From positions 4,030,001 to 4,094,000 of the forward strand of contig NZ_CP051488.1 of assembly GCF_014490785.1 (NCBI RefSeq): a stretch of 64,000 bases of DNA. The letters run 5' to 3'. Below the pieces are notes generated by a model. It was given only the letters and a program-made list of their open reading frames with translations. It did no database searches and was not told the origin of the DNA. The stretch is from Kosakonia sp. SMBL-WEM22 (GTDB lineage Bacteria > Pseudomonadota > Gammaproteobacteria > Enterobacterales > Enterobacteriaceae). The position numbers and the translations under genes were made by a program. This document shows, one piece after another, positions 44,122 to 52,954 of this stretch (positions are counted from its first letter, which is position 1; the number at the start of each line of letters is the position of its first letter).

Positions 44122-44934
44122 TTAGTTGTTTACCGGAATAACCGCGCCTTTATATTTGGTGCGGATCCACTCCTGAATCTCTTTTGAGTGCAGCACGTTC
44201 ACCAGCGCCACGATATCTTTCTTCTTCTCGTCGCCGCGATGCACGGTAATGATGTTGGCATACGGGTTGTTCTCACCGCTCTCGACGGCAATCGGATCGT
44301 GCACCGGGTCGAGACCGGCATCAATTGCGTAGTTGGCGTTGATCACCACCGCGTCGCCTTCATCGTTGTTGTACATCTGCGGCAGCAGCGCAGCTTCAAC
44401 GTTCGGCAGGAACTTCAGTTTTTTCGGGTTCTCAACGATATCGTCGATGCGCGCGGTCACTTTATCGATGCCCGGCTTCAGTTTGATGACGCCCTCTTTC
44501 TCAAAGATAGAGAGGATACGCCCCTCTTCAGAGACCGCGTCACGCATGATGATTTTGCCGCCTTGCGGCAGATCTTTCAGCGACTTATATTTTTTGGAGT
44601 AGATACCAATCGGCTCGATATGGATCGCACCGGCGCTGACGAAATCATAGGTTTTGTCGCCGGCGTGATCTTTCAGCACGCTGTTCAGATACGGGATGTG
44701 CTGGAAGTAGTTGGCATCGATTTCACGGCCCGCCAGCGCGGTGTTCGGCAGGATGTAATCCTGGAACGGTTTGATCTCCAGATCGATGCCCTGCTTCGCC
44801 AGAATCGGCTTCGCCTGCTCAAGGATCTCTGCGTGCGGTACGTTAGACGCTCCGACGGTCAGCGTATCGGCCCAGGAGGAGAAACTCAGCACGCTGAGGG
44901 TGGCTGCGGCAATCAGTGTCAGTCTCTTTTTCAT
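44122..44934 (-). CDS. MetQ/NlpA-family substrate-binding protein without lipobox
   Basis: This is the binding protein of a MetNIQ-type transporter, 270 residues from MKKRLTLIAA. The signal ends SFSSWA/DTLTVG, and the signal region has no cysteine, so unlike E. coli MetQ it is not a lipoprotein but a soluble periplasmic protein. The mature domain (NVPHAEILEQAKPILAKQG, YFQHIPYLN) is a clear NlpA family member. The ligand is probably methionine or another sulfur compound, given the adjacent transsulfuration genes. Confidence 0.87.
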   Translation of the reverse strand: MKKRLTLIAAATLSVLSFSSWADTLTVGASNVPHAEILEQAKPILAKQGIDLEIKPFQDYILPNTALAGREIDANYFQHIPYLNSVLKDHAGDKTYDFVSAGAIHIEPIGIYSKKYKSLKDLPQGGKIIMRDAVSEEGRILSIFEKEGVIKLKPGIDKVTARIDDIVENPKKLKFLPNVEAALLPQMYNNDEGDAVVINANYAIDAGLDPVHDPIAVESGENNPYANIITVHRGDEKKKDIVALVNVLHSKEIQEWIRTKYKGAVIPVNN

Positions 44935-44952
44935 GTTGTTGGTTTCCAATAG

Positions 44953-45621
44953 TTATCGTTTATCTAACAGAGAAGTAATCACGTCGCCGCAGAACTGGAT
45001 GATGAAGACGATGATAAGAATGGTCACCGTCGCCACCAGCGTGACGTCGTTATGGTTCCGCTGGAATCCTTCCAGATAAGCAAGATTGCCCAGGCCACCT
45101 GCGCCGATCACCCCGGCCATGGCGCTGTAGCTCACCAGCGCAATCAGCGTCACGGTAATACCGGAGACCAGCGCAGGCGATGATTCGGGAAGCAGCACCC
45201 GAAAGACCAAAGTGCTAAGACGCGCGCCCATTGAGCGCGTCGCCTCAATCACACCCTTATCCACTTCACGCAGCGCAATCTCCACCAGCCGCGCATAGAA
45301 CGGTGCCGCGCCGACAATCAGCGCTGGCAGCGCTGCGTTAGCACCGAGGATCGAGCCGACAATCGCCTTGGTAAAGGGGATCAACAGCACAATCAAAATG
45401 ATGAAGGGAATCGAGCGGAAGACGTTCACCAGAATCGAAATGACGCTATAGAGCGCGCGGTTCTGGAACAGGCCGCCGCGCGCGGTGAGAAACAGTGCCA
45501 GCCCCAGCAGAATGCCCAGCACGAAGGTTGCCGCGCCCGAGAGCGCTGTCATATAGAGCGTCTCCTGCGTCGCCGCCCAGAGTTGCTCCCATTTCAGGTG
45601 CGGAAAAAGTGATTCAGCCAT
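44953..45621 (-). CDS. MetI-like ABC permease
   Basis: This 222-residue permease has five predicted membrane helices. The cytoplasmic docking loop ATRSMGARLSTLVFRVLLPES is typical of MetI. The start overlaps the metN-like stop by 8 bases, and the binding protein follows 18 bases after its stop. It is a second MetNIQ set, distinct from the housekeeping one expected elsewhere. Confidence 0.9.
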   Translation of the reverse strand: MAESLFPHLKWEQLWAATQETLYMTALSGAATFVLGILLGLALFLTARGGLFQNRALYSVISILVNVFRSIPFIILIVLLIPFTKAIVGSILGANAALPALIVGAAPFYARLVEIALREVDKGVIEATRSMGARLSTLVFRVLLPESSPALVSGITVTLIALVSYSAMAGVIGAGGLGNLAYLEGFQRNHNDVTLVATVTILIIVFIIQFCGDVITSLLDKR

Positions 45622-46636
45622 GGGTCACGACCTCGCTCTCAATGTTGCTCTTGCCGAGATCGGTAAGAATATTGTTCAGTTGTTCCGGGGTAGCCACCAC
45701 GTGCACCCATAATTGCCCAAATACGCCGTGCGCCGTCTGCGACATCTTGCCGTGCAGAATGTTAAACGGCAGGCCGTAGCGCAGCGTCAGTTCGCCGACA
45801 ATCGGCTGATGAGTGCTGTGGCCGGTAAAGGTCAGCTTGATCACCGTGCCATCAAGATCGCTGTTCAGATCCGGGTTGAAAGCTTCCTCTTCTTTATACT
45901 GGCTCACCTGGCGCACAAACTGTTTGGTGATCGGCTGCTGCGGATGGGTAAAGACCTGCAGTACATCGCCCTCTTCCACTACCCGCCCCTCTTCCATCAC
46001 CGCGACGCGGTCGCAAATCTTGCGCACTACATGCATTTCATGGGTGATCAGTACAATCGTCAGCTTAAAGCGGCGATTGATATCGAGCAGCAGGTCGAGG
46101 ATCTGATCGGTGGTTTGCGGGTCGAGCGCTGAGGTGGCTTCATCGCAGAGCAACACATCGGGATTGTTGGCCAGCGCGCGGGCAATGCCGACACGCTGTT
46201 TCTGCCCGCCGCTCAGTTGCGACGGATAGGCATTTTCGCGCCCTTTCAGCCCCACCAGCTCAATTAATTCAGCAACGCGCGCGTTGATGGCCTTCTTCGG
46301 CGCACCGGCGATCTGCATGGAAAAGGCGATGTTCTCGCTCACCGTGCGCGACCATAAAAGATTAAAGTGCTGAAAGACCATGCTGATCTTCAGGCGCGCC
46401 TGGCGCAGCGTTTCGCCGCGTGCGGCGGCGATGTCCTGGCCGTTAATCACCACGCTGCCGTTAGTCGGTTTTTCCAGCCCATTCAGTAAGCGGATCAGCG
46501 TACTTTTGCCCGCACCGCTGTAGCCGATGATTCCATAAATTTGCCCCTGCTCAACCGTCAGATTGACGTTGTCGACGGCGGTAATCGATGCCTTTCCCTG
46601 GTCGAAGATCTTAGAGATATTCCTGAGGACGATCAT
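45614..46636 (-). CDS. MetN-like ABC ATPase with NIL domain
   Basis: This 340-residue ATPase is of the methionine-uptake family. Walker A is GYSGAGKST (residues about 38-46), signature LSGGQKQRVGIARAL, Walker B VLLCDEATSALD and switch His ITHEMHVV. The C-terminal NIL domain (about 265-340), which senses methionine in MetN, is present, so feedback control is likely. It is first in the operon and divergent from mtcB. Confidence 0.92.
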   Translation of the reverse strand: MIVLRNISKIFDQGKASITAVDNVNLTVEQGQIYGIIGYSGAGKSTLIRLLNGLEKPTNGSVVINGQDIAAARGETLRQARLKISMVFQHFNLLWSRTVSENIAFSMQIAGAPKKAINARVAELIELVGLKGRENAYPSQLSGGQKQRVGIARALANNPDVLLCDEATSALDPQTTDQILDLLLDINRRFKLTIVLITHEMHVVRKICDRVAVMEEGRVVEEGDVLQVFTHPQQPITKQFVRQVSQYKEEEAFNPDLNSDLDGTVIKLTFTGHSTHQPIVGELTLRYGLPFNILHGKMSQTAHGVFGQLWVHVVATPEQLNNILTDLGKSNIESEVVTHG

Positions 46637-46849
46637 GCGTTGTTATATTCCGTTTGGCGGTTTAGCAGTATGGATGTCCATATGATAATAATCAGCCAGA
46701 GTGATAATACAAATAACCAAATAGACATTAGATATAGCAGAAAGCGCTAAAAGCGTTATAACGCGGCGTCGCAAACTAAGAATTTATTCAGCATAAGATT
46801 GCCGAAAAACGCATAACGACGGCGAAAAGGTAAAGAAAAAGAGCAAAAA

Positions 46850-46877
46850 ATCGCTAAAATCGCACTCTTTTAGCGAT
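46850..46877. promoter_or_regulatory. 10-bp inverted repeat in the metN/mtcB divergent region
   Basis: The perfect arms ATCGCTAAAA and TTTTAGCGAT are separated by 8 bp. On the minus strand six T follow, so it could be a terminator for a leader as well as an operator. A related AGCGCTAAAAGCG occurs at about 46743. The remainder of the 395-bp gap is AT-rich promoter sequence. Confidence 0.5.
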
Positions 46878-47031
46878 ATAACCATCCAGACGACCGTACG
46901 GCTTGCCGCCCTGACGGCTAAACAGTGATTTATATTTCCATTCGTTCTAAATACCAAACAAAGATTCTTTAAACACGCAAAAAGAGAGACCTATCATCCG
47001 CTCACTTCCCCAATTAGCGAGCAAATGGGTT

Positions 47032-48000
47032 ATGTCACTTTTTCATTCAGTAACTGAATTAATTGGTAATACGCCGCTGCTGCAACTGCATAAATTACCG
47101 ACCGGGCCGTGCGCGCTCTTTTTAAAACTGGAAAACCAGAACCCCGGCGGCTCGATAAAAGACCGCGTCGCGCTGTCGATGATCAATGAAGCCGAGCGGC
47201 AAGGCGTGCTGGCACCAGGCGGAACCATCATTGAAGCCACAGCGGGTAACACCGGCCTTGGGCTGGCGCTCATTGCCGCGCAAAAAGGCTACTCGCTGCT
47301 GCTGGTAGTACCCGACAAGATGAGCCGCGAGAAGATTTTCCATCTGCGCGCGCTGGGAGCGAAAGTGGTGCTTACCCGCTCCGATGTGAACAAAGGTCAT
47401 CCGGACTATTACCAGGAGTATGCGCGCCGTCTCGCCGACGAGATACCGGGCGCGTTCTATATCGACCAGTTTACTAACCCCGCTAATCCACTGGCGCATG
47501 CCACCTCCACCGCGCCGGAACTCTTCGCGCAGCTGGCGGGAAAAATCGATGCCATTGTGGTGGGTGTCGGCTCCGGCGGTACGCTCGGCGGGCTGCAGGC
47601 ATGGTTTGCCGAACACTCTCCCGATACTGAATTTGTGCTGGCCGACCCGGCAGGCTCCATTCTCGCCGATCAGGTGGAGACGGGGCGCTACGGCGAACCC
47701 GGCGCGTGGCGGGTTGAGGGGATCGGCGAAGACTTTATCCCACCTCTGGCGCAGCTCGACGGCGTGCGTCAGGCGTTTCGCATTAGCGATAAAGAGGCTT
47801 TTGCTACCGCGCGCCTGCTGCTGCAACAGGAGGGCATCCTGGCTGGCTCCTCCTCCGGCACGCTGCTGAGCGCGGCGCTGCGCTACTGCCAGGCGCAAAC
47901 CTCGCCGAAGCGGGTGGTCACATTCGCTTGCGATACCGGCAACAAATACCTGTCGAAAATGTTCAATGATGAGTGGCTACGCGAGCAGGGTCTGGCGTGA
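47032..48000 (+). CDS. mtcB: Cystathionine beta-synthase-type PLP enzyme (MtcB-like)
   Basis: This fold-type II PLP enzyme of the cysteine synthase/CBS family has 322 residues and no C-terminal CBS domains. PLP-Lys43 lies in NPGGSIKDRVAL; the phosphate loop is VGSGGTLGG; TAGNTGLG is the substrate loop. Paired with a cystathionine gamma-lyase next door, it most likely condenses homocysteine with serine (or O-acetylserine) in reverse transsulfuration, as described for mtcBC of Klebsiella. A plain cysteine synthase role is the alternative. Confidence 0.8.
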   Translation: MSLFHSVTELIGNTPLLQLHKLPTGPCALFLKLENQNPGGSIKDRVALSMINEAERQGVLAPGGTIIEATAGNTGLGLALIAAQKGYSLLLVVPDKMSREKIFHLRALGAKVVLTRSDVNKGHPDYYQEYARRLADEIPGAFYIDQFTNPANPLAHATSTAPELFAQLAGKIDAIVVGVGSGGTLGGLQAWFAEHSPDTEFVLADPAGSILADQVETGRYGEPGAWRVEGIGEDFIPPLAQLDGVRQAFRISDKEAFATARLLLQQEGILAGSSSGTLLSAALRYCQAQTSPKRVVTFACDTGNKYLSKMFNDEWLREQGLA

Positions 48001-48025
48001 TGGCCGTAAATAAAAGGAGTGAGCG

Positions 48026-49168
48026 ATGAAATTACTGGCAACGCAGAGCGTCCATAGCGGCGTTTTTCACGACCAACACGGCGCAGTGATGCCGCCGATT
48101 TACGCCACCTCGACTTTCGCGCAACCTGCGCCGGGGCAGCATACCGGCTACGAGTATTCGCGCAGCGGCAACCCCACCCGCCACACGCTGGAGACGGCGA
48201 TTGCCGAAATGGAAGGCGGAACCCGCGGCTACGCTTTCGCCTCCGGGCTGGCGGCAATCTCGACGGTGCTGGAACTGCTGGATAGCGGTAGCCATATCGT
48301 GGCAATTGATGATGTTTACGGTGGCACCTATCGCCTGATCGAAAACGTGCGTCGGCACAGCGCCGGGCTAGAGGTGAGTTGGGTGAAACCGGACGATCTG
48401 GCCGGGCTGGAAGCGGCAATCCGCCCACAAACGCGGATGATTTGGGTCGAGACGCCGACCAACCCGCTGCTGAAGCTGGTCGATCTGCAGCAGGTTGCGG
48501 CCATCGCCAGACGCCATAATGTGTTGAGTGTGGCAGATAACACCTTCGCTTCGCCGGTGATCCATCGCCCGCTGGCGCTGGGGTTCGACATTGTGGTGCA
48601 CTCTGCCACCAAATACCTCAATGGCCACTCCGATGTGGTGGCAGGCCTCGCGGTGGTGGGCGATAACCCGCAGATTGCGGAGAAGCTGGGCTATTTGCAA
48701 AACGCGGTGGGCGGCGTGCTCGATCCCTTCAGCAGCTTCCTGACCCTGCGCGGTATCCGCACCCTGTCCCTGCGCGTTGAGCGCCACAGCAGTAATGCGC
48801 TGGCACTGGCCCACTGGCTGGAGCAGCATCCTCAGGTTGAAAAAGTGTGGTTTCCGTGGCTGGAGTCGCACCCGCACTATCATCTGGCGCGCAAACAGAT
48901 GGCGCTGCCGGGCGGCATGATTTCGGTGGTAGTGAAAGGGGATGATGCGCGTGCAACGCAGATCATCCAGAAGCTGAAACTGTTTACGCTGGCAGAGAGC
49001 CTCGGCGGCGTGGAGAGCCTGGTAAGCCAGCCCTTCAGCATGACTCACGCCTCCATTCCGCTTGAGCAGCGACTGGCAAACGGTATCACCCCACAGCTAA
49101 TCCGTTTATCAGTGGGGATTGAGGATGAAGCAGATCTGATTGCCGACTGGCAACAGGCGCTGGCCTGA
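48026..49168 (+). CDS. mtcC: Cystathionine gamma-lyase-type PLP enzyme (MtcC-like)
   Basis: This Cys/Met-metabolism PLP enzyme (fold type I) has 380 residues. PLP-Lys196 lies in HSATKYLNGHSDV; the substrate loop YSRSGNPTRHTLE and the LGGVESLVSQP motif are intact. It follows mtcB after 25 bases with a strong AAGGAG Shine-Dalgarno. Together the two would turn homocysteine into cysteine. Family members act as gamma-lyases, gamma-synthases or beta-lyases, so specificity is inferred from the pairing. Confidence 0.82.
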   Translation: MKLLATQSVHSGVFHDQHGAVMPPIYATSTFAQPAPGQHTGYEYSRSGNPTRHTLETAIAEMEGGTRGYAFASGLAAISTVLELLDSGSHIVAIDDVYGGTYRLIENVRRHSAGLEVSWVKPDDLAGLEAAIRPQTRMIWVETPTNPLLKLVDLQQVAAIARRHNVLSVADNTFASPVIHRPLALGFDIVVHSATKYLNGHSDVVAGLAVVGDNPQIAEKLGYLQNAVGGVLDPFSSFLTLRGIRTLSLRVERHSSNALALAHWLEQHPQVEKVWFPWLESHPHYHLARKQMALPGGMISVVVKGDDARATQIIQKLKLFTLAESLGGVESLVSQPFSMTHASIPLEQRLANGITPQLIRLSVGIEDEADLIADWQQALA

Positions 49169-49188
49169 GCGGCGGCAGTGGAGCGCTG

Positions 49189-50520
49189 TCAGGCGCCCAA
49201 AGAGGTGGGTATATCTCTGGCCGAGACCACCTGGTTGCGGCCCTGCCTCTTCGCGGCGTAGAGCGCGGTATCCGCCCGGTGAATTAACCCGCTGGCAATC
49301 ATATGTAGCGGTTTTTCATCCAGCGGCAGAAGAGCGCTTTGCAGGGTCGCGACGCCGATGCTAATGGTCAAAAAGCCGGTCGGGCTGGCGGCGTGCGGAC
49401 ACTTGAGGGCGTTAATATCGTGACGTACCCCTTCGGCGACGCGCATCGCCTGCGCCTGGCTGGTGCCGGGCAGGATAATCAAAAATTCCTCCCCACCGTA
49501 GCGGCTGACATTGTTGTTGCTGCGCAGACGCGCTGAGGAGAGCGTGCTGGCAACCAGCCGCAAACAGTCATCCCCCGCCTGATGCCCCTGTGAATCGTTG
49601 AAATACTTAAAGTAGTCGATATCCGCCAGGCAGACCGAGAGCGGAAACCCCTCCTGCAGCGCACGGGTAATCTCCTGCAATAAGCGCTCATCCATATAGC
49701 GGCGGTTAAACAGCCCGGTCAGATGATCGTGCTGGGCATACTGCTGCAACACTTTATTGGCGTTCGCCAGCTTCTGCTCCGCCAGGCGACGCTCGGTGAT
49801 ATCAACCCAGGTGACCGACAACCCGACCACAATGTCCATCGCGTCGCGCACCGGCACTGCCTGAATATCGTAACTGCGCTCATGCCAGCTCAGCTCGCGC
49901 GACGGCGGCACGCCGCCCGCTTTTGCTAAGGCAAAATCGGCAACAAAAAAGGGCCAGAACTCCGGCATTAGCTGCTGAAAGTGGCAATGTGTATCTTTTG
50001 GCGCGCTCTCGCCAAGCAGTTTCGCCATCGCTTTGTTAAACATCACCAGATGCCCGCGGCTGTCGATCATACAGAGCGCCACGGCGGTGGTGTCGTAAAT
50101 GGTCTCCAGTTGCAGTACGCGTTCGCCGAGATTGGAGATATTCCTGTCGATGCCGCGATAACCGCGTAGCTCGCCCAGCTCATCAAAAAGCGGAACGCCG
50201 CTGGTCTCCAGCACCACAATACCGCCATCGGCGCGCTGGTTGCGATTGACCAGCCCGGAAAAGGCGCGTTTTTCTGCCACGATGGCACCAAACGCACCGG
50301 CAACGCGCTCGGCTTCGCCAGGCGGCATAAAATCAAAAGGTGTTTTGCCAATCACCTCTTCTGGGGCAATCCCCAGTAGATCCGTTACTACGTCTGATGA
50401 CCAGGTGTAACGCCCTTGTGCATCCACTTCCCAGACCCAGTCTGAATTATTATTTAATAATTCAAACAGATGCCTAATCTCTTCATCCCTGTGATCGTGC
50501 TCTTTTTTATCATTATTCAT
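49189..50520 (-). CDS. PAS-PAS-GGDEF diguanylate cyclase
   Basis: This 443-residue cytoplasmic enzyme makes cyclic di-GMP. Two PAS domains (about 14-128 and 135-255; the first ends in RGIDRNISN, the second in VTWVDITERR) precede a short coiled linker and the GGDEF domain (about 272-430). The active-site motif is GGEEF, and the metal-binding ADIDYFKYFND and DHLTGLFNRRYMDE are intact. The inhibitory RxxD site five residues upstream reads RSNN, so product inhibition is probably lost. No membrane segments are seen. It converges with mtcC. Confidence 0.9.
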   Translation of the reverse strand: MNNDKKEHDHRDEEIRHLFELLNNNSDWVWEVDAQGRYTWSSDVVTDLLGIAPEEVIGKTPFDFMPPGEAERVAGAFGAIVAEKRAFSGLVNRNQRADGGIVVLETSGVPLFDELGELRGYRGIDRNISNLGERVLQLETIYDTTAVALCMIDSRGHLVMFNKAMAKLLGESAPKDTHCHFQQLMPEFWPFFVADFALAKAGGVPPSRELSWHERSYDIQAVPVRDAMDIVVGLSVTWVDITERRLAEQKLANANKVLQQYAQHDHLTGLFNRRYMDERLLQEITRALQEGFPLSVCLADIDYFKYFNDSQGHQAGDDCLRLVASTLSSARLRSNNNVSRYGGEEFLIILPGTSQAQAMRVAEGVRHDINALKCPHAASPTGFLTISIGVATLQSALLPLDEKPLHMIASGLIHRADTALYAAKRQGRNQVVSARDIPTSLGA

Positions 50521-50710
50521 TTCATTGGTTCCGCATGACCTACTATGCGCTCAATAACAGCTGGAGAAGGTAACGAAGGGTTGAATCATTGACTACTTAA
50601 ATACTTGCCGTACGCTCTACACTGCACAATTACAGTATGAAAGAGAAGACGATCTGCCACAGATTTGCGTAAAAAAAAGCGTCAAGAGTGGCTTTTTTAC
50701 CAGCGAACAG

Positions 50711-50778
50711 GCTCCGTTCACCGTGTCGGTTAATAATAACTGACGGCAAAATGCTCCGTTAACTTTTATAACTGACGG
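50711..50778. repeat. Imperfect direct repeat in the cyclase/nitroreductase gap
   Basis: GCTCCGTT plus a TAATAACTGACGG block (50711-50746) recurs in shortened form as GCTCCGTTAACTTTTATAAC then TGACGG (50753-50778). It lies in the 384-bp divergent intergenic region; no other feature was seen there except the Shine-Dalgarno of the next gene. Confidence 0.5.
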
Positions 50779-50904
50779 GGCGCGCTAAAGGTGGCGTAAA
50801 ATACCACGCTTTCTTTCATTTATTTGCTGAATGGGATCTTATCGGCGTGTGTTCAGATAACTTTGCTACTTTTACCATTACTGCTCACTACAGGAGCGCT
50901 CTTT

Positions 50905-51621
50905 ATGGATCCGTTTCAGCAAATATTGAAGTCCACTATCGCCCGTACTGAGTCGACGCCGCCCGCCGTTGCGCCGCAAGCATTGCTGGAAACGGTATTC
51001 AATACACAGACCCTCACCCCGCCCGTAGAGATGTTCCTCGCGCTGGCGAAATCGCGCCGCTCGATCTACGCACTGGGTAAAGATCTCCCGGTGTCGCACG
51101 AAGAGGCGATTGCAACGATCAAAGAGGCAATTCGCCAGGCGCCTTCGGCGTTTCACTCGCAAACCTCACGCGCGCTGATCCTGCTTGATGATGAGCACGA
51201 GCGTTTCTGGGAGCTGGTGCGTGGGCAGATGCGCAACGTGATCCCGGCGGAGAGTTTCCATGCTACCGCCGATAAGCTTGATGGCTTTAGCGCGGCGGCC
51301 GGCACGGTGCTCTTTTTTGAGGATCAAGAGGTGGTTAGTCATCTGCAGCGCCAGTACATTGCCTATGCCGAGCACTTCCCGGTCTGGTCAGAGCAGAGCA
51401 GCGGCATTGCGCAGTACGCGGTGTGGCTGGCGCTGGCAGAGAAGCAGATTGGCGCTAATTTGCAGCATTATCACCTGTTGATTGATGCCGATGTTCGCGC
51501 AACATGGAACATTCCGCAGAGCTGGATGCTACGCGCAGAGATGAATTTTGGCGCGATCCTCGCCCCTGCAGATGAGAAGACGTTTATCGACGATGAGCGG
51601 CGATTTATTGTCGCCAGATAA
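50905..51621 (+). CDS. Nitroreductase-family protein (Frm2/Hbn1-like)
   Basis: This 238-residue flavin-dependent nitroreductase fold protein starts MDPFQQILK after a CAGGAG Shine-Dalgarno; a 27-codon hydrophobic upstream reading is rejected. FMN-binding SRRSIYALGKDLPV (about 50-63) and a C-terminal segment PQSWMLRAEMNFG resemble the Frm2/HBN group rather than NfsA/NfsB. About 45 extra residues precede the core. Physiological substrate unknown. A REP pair follows its stop. Confidence 0.8.
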   Translation: MDPFQQILKSTIARTESTPPAVAPQALLETVFNTQTLTPPVEMFLALAKSRRSIYALGKDLPVSHEEAIATIKEAIRQAPSAFHSQTSRALILLDDEHERFWELVRGQMRNVIPAESFHATADKLDGFSAAAGTVLFFEDQEVVSHLQRQYIAYAEHFPVWSEQSSGIAQYAVWLALAEKQIGANLQHYHLLIDADVRATWNIPQSWMLRAEMNFGAILAPADEKTFIDDERRFIVAR

Positions 51622-51624
51622 ACC

Positions 51625-51707
51625 GTAGGCCGGATAAGGCTGTAAGCCGCCATCCGGCATCTGCACACGGGCAAAATGCCGGATGGCGCTGCGCTTATCC
51701 GGCCTAC
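51625..51707. repeat. Inverted REP pair between the nitroreductase and roxA-like genes
   Basis: GTAGGCCGGATAAGGCTG...CATCCGGCAT and GCCGGATGGCGCTGCGCTTA...CCGGCCTAC face each other across about 18 bp. A further fragment CTTATCCGGCC lies at about 51729. Confidence 0.92.
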
Positions 51708-51767
51708 GCGTAACTGCGTGAAATGTGCTTATCCGGCCGACAAAAGATCACGCCGCGTGGCGCGGCG

Positions 51768-52889
51768 TTAATCCTCGAAATACCAGTAACCCTGGTTAAC
51801 CAGCCAGGTCAGCTCCTCGGCAAAGGCCGGGTTATCCAGCGCGCTACCCAACTCCTGCACGCCGATGGTGGCGTAACGACAGAGCGCATCGGCGGCGTGC
51901 GGCTCGGCGGTCTCCAGACATTCGCTATTGATAAAGAAACGGTCGCCGACGCGCAGAGCGCGCAGCCCGCTGAGTCGCGTTAATCTTTGTCCCTCTTTCA
52001 GTGCCTCTACAACTTCCTCGACCGGGTAATCATCCGGCTCCGGTGCCACATCCAGTTCGTGGCGCGGCGTGGTAATAAAGCTGCCAAACCAGCGGGTGAA
52101 GTGCTCGGGATCGTTGATCATGCCGATCATCATGTTGCGCACGCGATCCAGCTCGTACTCCTCTACCCTGCCAGTATGTTCGCGGCAGGTGAGATCCGGA
52201 TCGCTGTAGTGCTCGCCACCAAGATCGTTTTCCAGCACGTAATCTGCAAAGCTGCTGATCAGATCGCGGCCATTCGGCCCACGAAAACCAATCGAGTAGT
52301 TGAAAGCAGTCTCATGGGTAAAGCCATCGTGCGGGAAACCTGGTGGGATATAGAGAATATCGCCCGGCGCAAGATCTTCATCAATGATCGGCTGGAAAGG
52401 ATCGACATGCAGCAGCGCCGGATGGGGGCAGAACTGGCGCATCGGCAGCTTATCGCCCACGCGCCAGCGGCGGCTGCCCATCCCCTGAATAATAAAGACG
52501 TCATACTGGTCGATATGCGGGCCGACGCCGCCGCCCGGCACGGAGTAGGAGATCATCAGATCATCAAAACGCCAGGCGGGCAGCACGCGAAACGGCTCCA
52601 CCAGCTCGGCGGAGGGCGCGTGCCAGTGGTTCACCGCCTGCGCCAGCAGGGACCAGTCGCGCTCGCCTAAGTGATCGAACGCCTCAAAAGGGCCATTCCA
52701 CGCCTGCCACTGCCCGTTAACGTGGCTGACAATGCGGCTGTCGATCTCCGGCTCCATCGCCAGGCCTGCCAGTTCATCGGGCGAAATCGGGTCGACAAAA
52801 TCGGTAAATGCGCCTTTCAGCACCACAGGTTGCTTCTGCCAGTACTTCTCAAGAAATTCCGGCCAGTTGAGGTTGAGTTGGTAAGCCAT
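51768..52889 (-). CDS. RoxA-like JmjC/cupin 2-oxoglutarate oxygenase
   Basis: This 373-residue Fe(II)/2-oxoglutarate oxygenase has the same length as E. coli RoxA (YcfD), which hydroxylates an arginine of ribosomal protein L16. The iron triad His125, Asp127 (GPHIDQYDVF) and His187 (GFPHDGF) is intact, followed by a C-terminal winged-helix-like region. Sequence is only moderately similar to RoxA and the locus is not the usual one next to phoQ. It may be a relocated orthologue or a paralogue with another target. MAYQLNLNW is taken as the start. Confidence 0.82.
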   Translation of the reverse strand: MAYQLNLNWPEFLEKYWQKQPVVLKGAFTDFVDPISPDELAGLAMEPEIDSRIVSHVNGQWQAWNGPFEAFDHLGERDWSLLAQAVNHWHAPSAELVEPFRVLPAWRFDDLMISYSVPGGGVGPHIDQYDVFIIQGMGSRRWRVGDKLPMRQFCPHPALLHVDPFQPIIDEDLAPGDILYIPPGFPHDGFTHETAFNYSIGFRGPNGRDLISSFADYVLENDLGGEHYSDPDLTCREHTGRVEEYELDRVRNMMIGMINDPEHFTRWFGSFITTPRHELDVAPEPDDYPVEEVVEALKEGQRLTRLSGLRALRVGDRFFINSECLETAEPHAADALCRYATIGVQELGSALDNPAFAEELTWLVNQGYWYFED

Positions 52890-52954
52890 AGATCCACACC
52901 AGTGAGAAGGGAAACGGCGCTGATTATAAAAAGAGAGCGCACCCCTCCGCCTTG

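Noticed and set aside
46637..47031. MetJ boxes in the metN/mtcB divergent region
   Set aside because: Only weak partial matches to AGACGTCT (AGACATTA, AGACGACC) occur, singly rather than in tandem.
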